A DNA stretch of 10,963 nt from CAISIP01 sp031403955 (lineage in GTDB: Bacteria > Pseudomonadota > Gammaproteobacteria > Burkholderiales > Burkholderiaceae_C), in contig JANNGR010000112.1 of the NCBI GenBank assembly GCA_031403955.1, forward strand, positions 1 through 10,963, written 5' to 3'. How positions within the stretch are numbered: position 1 is the stretch's first letter; the number at the start of each line of letters is the position of its first letter. The position numbers were made by a program, and so were the translations under genes. The notes under the pieces were generated by a model. The model ran no database searches. It saw nothing but the letters and a program-made list of their open reading frames with translations, and had not been told where the DNA came from. Shown piece after piece: positions 1 through 6,163 of the stretch.

Positions 1-1
1 A

Positions 2-70
2 GTGGCAGTGCTGATCGCAGTCGCGAGGCCAAGTCCGTGGTGCGCGCGCGCCGAGCAGGAAAAGGCGTAG
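2..70 (+). CDS. Possible 3' end of a gene entering from the left
   Basis: An open frame runs from the window edge to a TAG at 68-70. It encodes a short hydrophobic stretch (VAVLIAVARPSP) followed by a charged tail (RAEQEKA). This resembles the last membrane helix and cytoplasmic tail of an integral membrane protein, and it would converge on the membrane-protein remnant on the other strand. Only about 22 codons are visible, so no family can be named and the frame may be chance. Confidence 0.2.
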   Translation: MAVLIAVARPSPWCARAEQEKA

Positions 71-78
71 CGCGGCGC

Positions 79-89
79 CGGTTAAACCG
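79..89. repeat. Short perfect palindrome CGGTTAAACCG
   Basis: This 11-bp palindrome (5-bp arms around a central A) lies between the TAG at 68-70 and the minus-strand stop at 111-113. It sits between two convergent gene ends, but it has no loop or T-run worth calling a terminator. Confidence 0.2.
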
Positions 90-110
90 ACGCAAGACCG
101 GGGCGGATGT

Positions 111-299
111 TTACCGGCGCCCAGCCCGAACCATCGCGGCGATTGCCGCCAACCACCAAGTCCGCAGCTGCGCTTTGATCCTGCGCCCCTGCTGCCAAAC
201 CGCGGACGCACGAATCCGCGCCATCAAAGCGTCTTTCCAGTTTTTCCACCACGGGTAGAAACCCGCGAACCAGCCGTGTTGCATCAGAGCCTGTGGCGG
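111..299 (-). pseudogene. C-terminal remnant of a small Burkholderiales membrane protein
   Basis: The minus-strand frame ending at the TAA at 111-113 reads QALMQHGWFAGFYPWW, then NWKDALMARIRASAVW and a basic tail. I recognise this as the C-terminal third of an uncharacterised integral membrane protein common in Burkholderiales, whose homologues end in ALM..WFAR.Y..W..WKD.LLA.VRAS followed by basic residues. Nothing upstream in the frame is homologous: past about position 299 the sequence becomes a broken aldehyde dehydrogenase. The matching N-terminal part lies at 6023-6163 on the same strand, so both are probably halves of one interrupted gene. About 60 central residues are absent from both. 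The family assignment is from memory of homologues, not from a search; the function of the family is unknown to me. Confidence 0.65.
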
Positions 300-616
300 C
301 AACAGCGGGATCGTCGATATACGAGCATGGCACGCCCTTTGTGACTTGGTGGGGCAAAGCCGCGAAGCTGGAATGAAGTGCGTGCCAGTTCGCCAATCAG
401 GCGGCCAGCACCCAGATAGGTTTCCTCGTCGGCCAGAGACACCAATTCAGACTGGGCTTCTTCAATGCGCTGAGCGAGTCCGTTCAGCAAGCTGGCCCGT
501 ATGGCTTTGCCGCTTGCAGCCCAGCCCGGGGCAACGGCAGCCGCTGTGAGCGGCCAGGCTCGGTAACGGAGGAATTCAGGGATGCGTCGCTGCAAGCTCC
601 CAGCGCGAACGCTGTC
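293..616 (-). pseudogene. Shattered N-terminal fragment of an alpha-ketoglutarate-semialdehyde (2,5-dioxovalerate) dehydrogenase
   Basis: Minus-strand translation shows SGKAIRASLLNGLAQRIEEA, then LVSLADEETYLGAGRLIGEL and ARTSFQLRGFA. In a shifted frame it continues as KGVPCSYIDDPAVA. This is the order of the N-terminal region (about residues 40-120 of roughly 520) of the NADP-dependent KGSA dehydrogenase group, with the typical ADEET-LG-RL-GELART-QLR-FA pattern. At least one frameshift lies near 350. A second near 555 is likely, where VTE and the following AWPLTAAAVAPGW are in different frames. The fragment has no catalytic Cys, no Glu and no Rossmann core: it stops at the membrane-protein remnant near 293-300. 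The family enzyme does the last step of hydroxyproline breakdown, giving 2-oxoglutarate, which fits the neighbours. It lies directly after the regulator stop and in the same direction, so it was probably co-transcribed with it. Confidence 0.7.
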
Positions 617-1378
617 TCAGGGCACCCGTTGTTCGACATGGGCTTCGTCTGGCAATCGGTCAATGATGGCGAGGATCTGCTCCGCAGCGTCGGCAATGTG
701 ATGTTCCAACGCCGCTTGGGCCTTGTCGGCTTGGCGAAGGCGGCACAGGGCGATCAAGGCTAGGTGCTCGTCATGTGCTTGCTGGCGAATGGGCGCGTTG
801 ACTACTTGAAATCGGAAATAGCGCTCCGATTTTTCATGCAACGTGCGTATCACGTTCATGGCCGCAGGCCTGCGAGCGGCGCTGTAGAGTAGTTCGTGCA
901 GTTCCCAGTTGAGCGTTCCCCACGCTTCCGCGCCAGCGGTGTCCATCTTCTCTACCAGCCGTTCGCCCCGCTCAAGCTCCGCCGTGGAGATGAGCATTGC
1001 CGCTTCATGGATCAGCCAAGGCTCGAGGCGCAGGCGAAGGTCGAAGAACTCCCTTACATCGTCCTTCGATAACATCGAGACGTATGCTCCCTTATGCGGA
1101 TACAGGTCAACGAGTCCTTCCGAACTCAGCAAAAGTATCGCTTCCCGCAACGGAATTCGACTGACGCCAAGCTCTTCGGCCAGAGTCTCCTGCCGCAGGG
1201 CCGAGCCTGGGGCGATTCGGCCCGATAAGATCCGCGACCGAAGCTCGTTCACCACCAATTCCACCGCCGTCTTCCGTACCAGGCGACCAGAGGTGGGGCG
1301 GGCCGACCTGTCTTGCTCCAGTGCGGATGAGAATAACTTTGGTTTGAGAGCGTGGAATTCTGAACGTTGAATTGGCAT
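617..1378 (-). CDS. GntR-family (FadR/FCD subgroup) transcriptional regulator of the hydroxyproline genes
   Basis: A 253-residue DNA-binding regulator. An N-terminal extension of about 33 residues precedes a winged helix-turn-helix (about residues 36-103) with the GntR signature: ELRSRILSGRIAPGSALR, then LAEELGVSRIPLREAILLLS and the wing HKGAYVSML. Residues 108-240 form the all-helical FCD ligand domain. It has His161 (WELHELL), His205 (DEHLALI) and His226/227 (LEHHI) in the positions that usually bind a metal and an organic acid. I chose the ATG at 1378; a GTG at 1450 in the same frame would add 24 residues of unconvincing sequence. No strong Shine-Dalgarno precedes the ATG. The gene diverges from the deaminase operon across a region with operator-like palindromes, so it probably controls both directions. 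The effector (hydroxyproline or a breakdown product) is inferred from context only. Confidence 0.9.
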   Translation of the reverse strand: MPIQRSEFHALKPKLFSSALEQDRSARPTSGRLVRKTAVELVVNELRSRILSGRIAPGSALRQETLAEELGVSRIPLREAILLLSSEGLVDLYPHKGAYVSMLSKDDVREFFDLRLRLEPWLIHEAAMLISTAELERGERLVEKMDTAGAEAWGTLNWELHELLYSAARRPAAMNVIRTLHEKSERYFRFQVVNAPIRQQAHDEHLALIALCRLRQADKAQAALEHHIADAAEQILAIIDRLPDEAHVEQRVP

Positions 1379-1525
1379 TGTGGCGCGTCTAGATGCTAGT
1401 TCGTTTAAGAAAAATGCAGGGATCACGTATCGAAATGGAGCGTAGTGCACGGTGTCGGGCCAAATTGGCGCCAGCGGGAAACTCTAGCTTGATAACGATT
1501 CGGTCATAACCTAATTTTTGCGCAT

Positions 1526-1537
1526 ATTGTATCCAAT
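1526..1537. promoter_or_regulatory. Operator-like site 1 (ATTGTATCCAAT)
   Basis: This 12-mer is the exact reverse complement of the 12-mer at 1611-1622, and each is itself an imperfect ATTG-N4-CAAT palindrome. That resembles the TTGTATACAA-type operators used by many FCD-subgroup GntR regulators. Centre-to-centre distance to the partner is 85 bp, about eight helical turns. Read on the minus strand it contains TACAAT, a good -10 hexamer for the regulator gene, though I see no convincing -35. Confidence 0.6.
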
Positions 1538-1598
1538 AGCCAATTCATTAGAGGCCATAGTCGTAGTGAGCATTCTGTTCTTTGGCTCAGATCGGGCG

Positions 1599-1627
1599 TT
1601 GCAATTACAAATTGGATACAATATATT
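1599..1627 (+). promoter_or_regulatory. Sigma70-type promoter for the hydroxyproline operon
   Basis: TTGCAA at 1599-1604 and TATATT at 1622-1627 are separated by exactly 17 bp, a near-consensus housekeeping promoter reading towards the deaminase. Transcription would start near 1634, leaving a leader of about 65-70 nt. Operator-like site 2 occupies the spacer and the -10, which predicts repression by the divergent regulator in the absence of inducer. Confidence 0.6.
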
Positions 1628-1634
1628 GTCTCCA
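1611..1634. promoter_or_regulatory. Operator-like site 2 with extended palindrome over the -10
   Basis: ATTGGATACAAT (1611-1622) is the inverted copy of site 1. It overlaps a longer palindrome, GGATACAATATATTGTCTCC at 1614-1633, which extends one paired base further on each side. This has a perfect ACAATATATTGT core and a single mismatched pair. The arrangement lets one protein contact two overlapping registers on the promoter. Confidence 0.6.
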
Positions 1635-1701
1635 GCAAATGATGACATTTTGCTCGATCACCGCGCTTTGCGGTAACACTCTATCGAAAGGATTTGTACT
1701 C

Positions 1702-2607
1702 ATGACCTCTGTTAACTGGAAAGGCGTCTTCCCTGCCGTTACCACCAAGCTCAAGGCCGACTTCACACTTGACGTCGATGCCATCAAGGCGGGCCTCGAA
1801 CGCTTGATCGAAGCCGGCGTTGGTGGCGTTGTGATGATGGGCATGGTGGGTGAGAACGCCCAACTCTCGCCTGAAGAAAAGCTGATCGTCTTGCGCACAG
1901 CCAAGGAAGTGGTGAGTGGTCGCGTGCCGCTCATCTCGGGTTTGGCTGAAACCAACACCGAAAAAGCTGTTGCTTTCGCCAGGCAAGCCGAAAAGATCGG
2001 CGTGGACGGGCTGATGGTCTTCCCGGGCCTGACCTACAAGTCGGACACGTACGAAACCGTCGAGTTCTACAAAACGGTGGCGCGCGCCAGTGGACTGTCC
2101 ATTCTTCTCTACAACAACCCGCGCGGCTATGGCGTCGATCTCACTAGCGACGTGATTACACAACTGTTGGAAGAAAAGACCATCGTTGCGATCAAGGAGG
2201 AATCCTACGAAACCCATCGCATCACCGACCTGATCTCGCGCTTCGGTGATCGACTGGCTGTAGTCTGCGGCGTCGACAACCTAATTGTCGAAAGCGCGGC
2301 GCTAGGCGTGACCTGCTGGGTTTCGGGAATGGCCAATGCTACGCCTAAGGCTGCGGTCGAGTTGTTAAAGCTTCTCGTTCAAGGCGACTTCGCAGCGGCC
2401 CGCAAGCTTTACGCTGTACTTGATCCGCTGTTCTTCTTGGACACCGTCGTCAAACTCGTGCAGCACATCAAATTAGCCGAGAACATTGCCAGCGGCAGCG
2501 CCGAAACCGTGAAGCCACCACGGCTGAACTTGAGTGGTGAGGAGCGTGATCGCACGATCGCCATCACCAAGAAGACGCTGCGCGACCTCAAGTCGCTGGG
2601 CTATTGA
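1702..2607 (+). CDS. lhpC: Delta1-pyrroline-4-hydroxy-2-carboxylate deaminase (DapA/NAL family)
   Basis: A 301-residue (beta/alpha)8 class I aldolase-fold enzyme. It has the family GxxGE motif as GMVGENAQLS (about residues 47-56), Tyr137 in LLYNNP and the Schiff-base Lys165 in VAIKEES. DapA relatives include dihydrodipicolinate synthase and keto-deoxy-sugar dehydratases. The hydroxyproline epimerase and D-hydroxyproline dehydrogenase neighbours point to the deaminase, which turns pyrroline-4-hydroxy-2-carboxylate into alpha-ketoglutarate semialdehyde plus ammonia. The frame is open from 1582, but the ATG at 1702 is preceded by GAAAGGA at about 9 nt and gives the normal family length. Earlier starts would lie upstream of or inside the promoter and operator. 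It is the first gene of a rightward operon driven by the promoter at 1599-1627. Family certain; substrate inferred from context. Confidence 0.85.
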   Translation: MTSVNWKGVFPAVTTKLKADFTLDVDAIKAGLERLIEAGVGGVVMMGMVGENAQLSPEEKLIVLRTAKEVVSGRVPLISGLAETNTEKAVAFARQAEKIGVDGLMVFPGLTYKSDTYETVEFYKTVARASGLSILLYNNPRGYGVDLTSDVITQLLEEKTIVAIKEESYETHRITDLISRFGDRLAVVCGVDNLIVESAALGVTCWVSGMANATPKAAVELLKLLVQGDFAAARKLYAVLDPLFFLDTVVKLVQHIKLAENIASGSAETVKPPRLNLSGEERDRTIAITKKTLRDLKSLGY

Positions 2608-2706
2608 ACACCGCCGGTGTGACCATGACCATGATCGTGGCCAAGCGCGCACGCGCCAGTTCCTACCGCGTGTCCTTAACTGAACCCCTTCATAAAAAGG
2701 CTGAGC

Positions 2707-3705
2707 GTGAACCACACCTTCTTCTGTATTGACGGTCACACCTGTGGCAATCCAGTGCGCCTCGTGACCGGCGGTGCGCCCGCGCTCGTCGGCACTACCA
2801 TGATCGAGCGGCGTGCACACTTCGAGCGTGACTTTGACTGGGTACGCACGGCACTGATGTTCGAGCCGCGCGGCCACGACGTAATGTCTGGAACGATTCT
2901 GTACCCGCCGACGCGGCCGGATTGCGATGTTGCCATTTTGTTTATCGAGGTCAGCGGCTGCCTAGCGATGTGCGGCCACGGAACGATCGGAACCGTGACT
3001 TTCATCATCGAGCATGGCTTGGTGCGGCCGCGTGAGCCCGGTGTTCTGCGGCTGGACACGCCCGCTGGCTTAGTGCTTGCGCATTACACCCTCAATGGCG
3101 AACACGTCGATTCAGTTCGTTTGACCATCGTGCCGTCTTTCCTGCATTCCCGCGATTTGTCGGTAGCGATTGACGGCTTGGGAGAGATTCGATTCGATGT
3201 CGCCTACGGTGGCAATTTCTATGCGATTGTCGAGAGCCAGGCCGCATATGCCGACCTAGAAGTGCTTACGCCTTCGGACATTCAGCGCCTGAGCCCAGAG
3301 CTTCGCCGCAAGGCGAACGAGAAGTACCGCTTCGTTCACCCAGAGACGCCGGAGATACAGGGTCTGTCACACGTCATGTGGACGGGCAAGCCGCGTCTGG
3401 CGGGCGCTTCCGCGCGCAATGCGGTGTTCTATGGCGATAAGGCAATCGACCGCTCTCCTTGTGGAACCGGAACGTCGGCGCGTATGGCTCAGTTGGTGGT
3501 CAAGGGTCAATTAGGCATTGGTGACACATTCGTTCACGAGAGCATCATCGGCACCTCCTTTATTGGCACGGCCCTGGAGCGCGTGAAGGTGGGCGACTAC
3601 GAAGGCATCCGTCCGTGTGTCGAAGGCTGGGCACGCGTGACCGGGCACAACACGATCTTCGTCAACGATCGGGACCCGCTGCGCAACGGCTTTCTGCTCA
3701 AGTGA
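2707..3705 (+). CDS. lhpA: 4-hydroxyproline 2-epimerase (proline racemase family)
   Basis: A 332-residue member of the proline racemase fold. It interconverts trans-4-hydroxy-L-proline and cis-4-hydroxy-D-proline without a cofactor, using two cysteines as acid and base. Both are present: Cys89 in AMCGHGTIG and Cys252 in DRSPCGTGTSARMA, with His91 and Asp248 beside them. Having both cysteines argues against a trans-3-hydroxyproline dehydratase, where one is replaced, typically by Thr. The start is the GTG at 2707, since VNHTFFCIDGHTCGNPVR matches the family N-terminus and AAAAGG lies 6 nt upstream. It follows the deaminase after a 99-bp gap with no gene, and precedes the broken Ldh2-type reductase. 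Epimerase versus plain proline racemase is decided mainly by the pathway neighbours. Confidence 0.9.
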   Translation: MNHTFFCIDGHTCGNPVRLVTGGAPALVGTTMIERRAHFERDFDWVRTALMFEPRGHDVMSGTILYPPTRPDCDVAILFIEVSGCLAMCGHGTIGTVTFIIEHGLVRPREPGVLRLDTPAGLVLAHYTLNGEHVDSVRLTIVPSFLHSRDLSVAIDGLGEIRFDVAYGGNFYAIVESQAAYADLEVLTPSDIQRLSPELRRKANEKYRFVHPETPEIQGLSHVMWTGKPRLAGASARNAVFYGDKAIDRSPCGTGTSARMAQLVVKGQLGIGDTFVHESIIGTSFIGTALERVKVGDYEGIRPCVEGWARVTGHNTIFVNDRDPLRNGFLLK

Positions 3706-3724
3706 ACGATTGAACTACCACTGC

Positions 3725-4259
3725 ATGACCGATACCGTTCAACCCTCCCTGCACGAAGTACATGAACTTGCCGTACGGGTTCTGTCCCACAACGGGATGT
3801 CGGACGCGCATGCGCAGACCATCGCCCGTGTCATCACGGCGGGCCAGCGCGACGAGTGCCACTCGCACGGCGTCTACCGCCTATTGGTCACCACCCACAC
3901 GCTGCGCAAAGGCAGGGTGTCGGGAACGGCTGAGCCGATCGTCTACGACAAGTCGCCAGCCATCGTCGCAGTCGATGCGCAGTTCGCCTTCTCGCAGTGA
4001 GCCTTTGATTGCTGTCGACGCTGGGCAGGGTGGCACGCCCTGTCATGGCGAACGAATCCTGGCGTTCGACCCGGCGCACCTTGGCCTCGGAGATTTGAAG
4101 GGAGATCAGGCTCGTGCCGAACGGCTGTTTTCGACCATCACCGACCAGGGCGCGCGTCTGCCGTCGCAGCGCCGCTTTGAGGCCAGGGCGCGCAGCGTGT
4201 CCGCGGGCGTGGGGCTGCCCCGTGCCCTGTATTCGGACGATCTTGCCCTGTTGAGATAG
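3725..4259 (+). pseudogene. Ldh2/malate-lactate dehydrogenase-type reductase with internal deletion (probable delta1-pyrroline-2-carboxylate reductase)
   Basis: From the ATG at 3725 the frame gives a good Ldh2-family N-terminus: LHEVHELAVRVLSHNGMSDA, then the ECHSHGVYRL motif with the conserved His, and VDAQFAFSQ, ending at a TGA at 3998-4000. From about 3996, in another frame, the family C-terminus follows: EPLIAVDAGQGGTPCHGERI, LAFDPAHLG, RLPSQRRFEAR and ALYSDDLALLR, stopping at TAG 4257-4259. Normal members are about 330-350 residues. Here about 90 N-terminal and 85 C-terminal residues are joined out of frame, and about 150 residues with the NAD(P)H site and most of the active site are missing. 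Relatives near hydroxyproline genes reduce pyrroline-2-carboxylate to proline, as in trans-3-hydroxyproline use; that role is inferred. Both fragments are otherwise well preserved, which suggests one recent deletion. Confidence 0.8.
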
Positions 4260-4305
4260 GCCGACTTCGTGGCAACACACAAATACAAGGAAGGATCGGT
4301 GCGCA

Positions 4306-5544
4306 ATGGCTGAGCTAATCATCGTGGGCGCTGGCGTTGTCGGCCTGAGCTGTGCCTGGTCAGCGCAACGGCGGGGTTTTCAAGTGACTTTGGTCGATCG
4401 TGACTTCGAGGGCGACCGGGCCTCCCATGGCAATGCTGGCGGGATCGCCGTGAGCGAATGCGTGCCTCTGAACCTGTCCGGTCTGGGCCTTAAGCCGTTG
4501 CGCTGGCTGCTTGACCCGCTGGGACCGTTGGCGGTGCGTGCCACTCATGCGCCGAAGTTGCTGCCCTGGTTCTTGGCGCTGCGCAAAGTGGCAGAGCCTG
4601 CAAACTATCTGCGCATTGCCAATGCGCTTGCCGCGCTGAACAATCGTTCGCTGCGGGACTTCGAAGCTGTGCTGGCAGACACGGGTCTGAGCGGGGATCT
4701 GCACAAGCGAGGCGCGCTAACAGTCTACGAGACGAGCGAGGCCTTTACCGGCGACGCCGAGGAATGGCGGCTCAAACGCGCGCTCGGCGTGCGCTGGCGA
4801 AATGTTGACTCGGCCGAGCTTCAATCGCTCGAGCCCAACTTGGCACCCGTGTTCCAGCACGGCGTGATGCTAGAGGATTGGGCCCACATCGACGATCCGC
4901 GGCGAATCGTCATTGGCCTTCGTGAACGCGTTCGAGCCTTGGGCGCCAAGTTGGTCACGGGCAACGCAACGAGCCTGAATCTCGACAACCCTTTCAAGCC
5001 GGCCGTCGATCTCGAAGGAGGCCAAAAAGTTGTGGGTGACAAGGTAGTGGTGGCAGGTGGTGCCTGGTCGGCCCGCCTAGCGAAGACCATCGGCGACCGA
5101 GCCCTCCTTGAAAGCGAGCGCGGTTACAACACCACCCTTCCAGCAAGCGCAACCCGTCTGAATCGCGAAGTGATCTTTGCGGAGCGCAAGTTCGTGGCAA
5201 CGCCACTGGCCATCGGGCTTCGTATCGGCGGGGCGGCAGAGTTCGCCAGTCTCGAAGCGGCACCCAATTACCGGCGCAGCGCCGCTCTGCTGCGACTTGC
5301 CCGCAAATACCTGCCTGGTCTGGACGAGAACAACCCCAAGCAGTGGATGGGACACCGTCCCGCGACACCGGATTCGCTCCCTGTCATCGGCCCTTCGCCC
5401 AACAACGCAAGAGTGCTCTACGCCTTCGGACATGGACATCTCGGCCTCACGCAGTCGGCGACGACGGGCGAGTTGATTGGAAACATCCTGGCGAACGAGA
5501 AGACGTCGATCGACATGTCGCCATACGTTATTGAGCGTTTCTGA
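4306..5544 (+). CDS. FAD-dependent D-hydroxyproline dehydrogenase (DAO/DadA family)
   Basis: A 412-residue single-chain flavin oxidoreductase of the DAO fold. Residues 4-31 form the dinucleotide-binding beta-alpha-beta (IIVGAGVVGLS, then Asp31 in TLVDRD). HGNAGGIAVSE near residues 41-51 is the segment beside the flavin seen in DadA-like proteins. GHRPATPDSLPVIG (349-362) and FGHGHLGLTQSATTGELI (374-391) are the C-terminal FAD and substrate motifs. It should oxidise cis-4-hydroxy-D-proline, made by the epimerase, to pyrroline-4-hydroxy-2-carboxylate and pass electrons to the respiratory chain. It is a homomeric type, since no companion small subunits are encoded nearby. The ATG at 4306 has AAGGAAGGA 8 nt upstream. 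It lies 46 bp after the reductase pseudogene, in the same operon. A general D-amino-acid dehydrogenase is possible from sequence alone. Confidence 0.85.
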   Translation: MAELIIVGAGVVGLSCAWSAQRRGFQVTLVDRDFEGDRASHGNAGGIAVSECVPLNLSGLGLKPLRWLLDPLGPLAVRATHAPKLLPWFLALRKVAEPANYLRIANALAALNNRSLRDFEAVLADTGLSGDLHKRGALTVYETSEAFTGDAEEWRLKRALGVRWRNVDSAELQSLEPNLAPVFQHGVMLEDWAHIDDPRRIVIGLRERVRALGAKLVTGNATSLNLDNPFKPAVDLEGGQKVVGDKVVVAGGAWSARLAKTIGDRALLESERGYNTTLPASATRLNREVIFAERKFVATPLAIGLRIGGAAEFASLEAAPNYRRSAALLRLARKYLPGLDENNPKQWMGHRPATPDSLPVIGPSPNNARVLYAFGHGHLGLTQSATTGELIGNILANEKTSIDMSPYVIERF

Positions 5545-5659
5545 AATGTAGCCCGCACAACTTTCACACCCATCCTTCGGCGCTGGTGGCGTCGCGACGA
5601 AGGCATACGAGACATCCGCCGACGCCCGCCCCTGTCCACCTCAAATCCGGGTAACCACC

Positions 5660-5935
5660 ATGGAAACTCTTCGTCTCGTAATCGTGACCGCTCTATGTGC
5701 CGGCGGCGCCGCGGCGGCCTTGGCTGCCGATCCGTACCCCAACAAGCCCATCGTACTCACGGTGGCTTACGCACCGGGTGGTGGCAGCGACAACACCGCA
5801 CCAGCGATCGCCGAGGCGGCGCCCCCCCTGCTGTCGCAGCCGACGATGGTCATCAATAAACCCGACGCCAGCGGGTCGATCGGCTGGTCTCATGTCACGA
5901 ATGCCCGGCCCTACGGCTACAAGGTGGTCAGATGA
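5660..5935 (+). pseudogene. Truncated periplasmic Bug/TctC solute receptor
   Basis: The first 91 residues of a tripartite tricarboxylate transporter receptor. A signal peptide (residues 1-22, hydrophobic core then ALA before ADPYP) precedes YPNKPIVLTVAYAPGGGSDN, then a segment ending INKPDASGSIGWSHV and PYGYKVV. These match the normal N-terminus (YPxKPIxLVVPYxPGGxxD, NKPGASGxIG, PDGYT). Family members are about 320 residues; here a TGA at 5933-5935 ends the frame and no frame beyond continues the family. The ASG residues common at this point are kept, so the loss looks like truncation at the block edge rather than slow mutation. It may have been the uptake receptor for the catabolic substrate, but Bug ligands cannot be read from this fragment. 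It follows the dehydrogenase after a 115-bp gap with no gene. Confidence 0.8.
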
Positions 5936-6022
5936 ATGCCCGCTGCTCGAAGTACGGCGCGGCATGCACGAGGTGCGCGACGTTCAAAACATCGCCGATA
6001 TTCTGGTTGACCCTGAAGCCGG
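5936..6022. other. Orphan 87-bp segment at the right block edge
   Basis: Neither the Bug receptor nor the membrane protein explains this stretch. A plus-strand frame reads MHEVRDVQNIADILVDPEAG, which looks like real coding sequence in composition, but I cannot assign it to a family. It could be the tail of another lost gene from the donor of the hydroxyproline block, or a scar from a second event. Confidence 0.3.
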
Positions 6023-6163
6023 CTGGGTCCAGGCCCAGAGCGGCAACCTGGCCAAACCTGCCATGGCGCGCGCCAGCGGTTCCCAACCCCACTCTTCAAA
6101 CAGCAGCAGCACCGCAAGCAGCGCCGTGAACACGTTACGCAACACGGCTTTCAGGAAACTCAT
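5984..6163 (-). pseudogene. N-terminal remnant of the small Burkholderiales membrane protein
   Basis: The minus-strand ATG at 6163 overlaps the eda stop (ATGA, 6160-6163). The frame reads MSFLKAVLRNVFTALLAVLL, then LFEEWGWEPLARAMAGLARL and PLWAW, the recognisable start of the uncharacterised family (FEEWGWEPL, LPLWAW). Homology ends at about codon 45 (position 6029) and 14 unrelated codons lead to a TGA at 5984-5986. The first hydrophobic segment (about residues 12-22) is present; the remaining helices are missing. The C-terminal third of the same family is at 111-299. The start-stop overlap suggests that translation was coupled to eda, making this originally the third gene of the edd-eda transcript. 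Confidence 0.7.

Larger units (their letters stand above)
293..6022. other. Hydroxyproline-catabolism block inserted into a third gene of the edd-eda operon (inferred island)
   Basis: Between the C-terminal piece (111-299) and the N-terminal piece (6023-6163) of a single-type membrane protein lies a self-contained metabolic block: regulator, three intact catabolic enzymes, and three broken accessory genes. The genes at both ends are truncated exactly where the membrane-protein homology begins. I see no integrase, tRNA or insertion sequence inside, and comparing 270-310 with 6005-6040 by eye gave no clear target-site duplication. About 180-200 bp of the host gene seem lost, which suits replacement by illegitimate or homology-flanked recombination better than clean transposition. 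The junction positions are estimates from where homology stops, good to roughly 10-20 bp. Confidence 0.55.

Noticed and set aside
270..310. Target-site duplication shared with 6005-6040
   Set aside because: Comparing the two junctions by eye gave no convincing direct repeat.
909..1370. 153-codon open frame on the plus strand inside the regulator gene
   Set aside because: It is antisense to a clear GntR/FCD protein; its Ser/Arg-rich composition is typical of a shadow frame in GC-rich DNA.
1379..1450. GTG start at 1450 for the GntR regulator
   Set aside because: The added 24 residues have no family support; the ATG at 1378 gives a normal-length FCD regulator.
1582..1701. Upstream in-frame extension of the deaminase (40 extra residues)
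   Set aside because: It overlaps the promoter and operator elements, reads unlike the family N-terminus, and the ATG at 1702 has a good Shine-Dalgarno.
2608..2620. ACACCGCCGGTGT palindrome just after the deaminase stop as a terminator
   Set aside because: The arms of 6 bp have a 1-base centre and no T-run, and the operon clearly continues to the epimerase.
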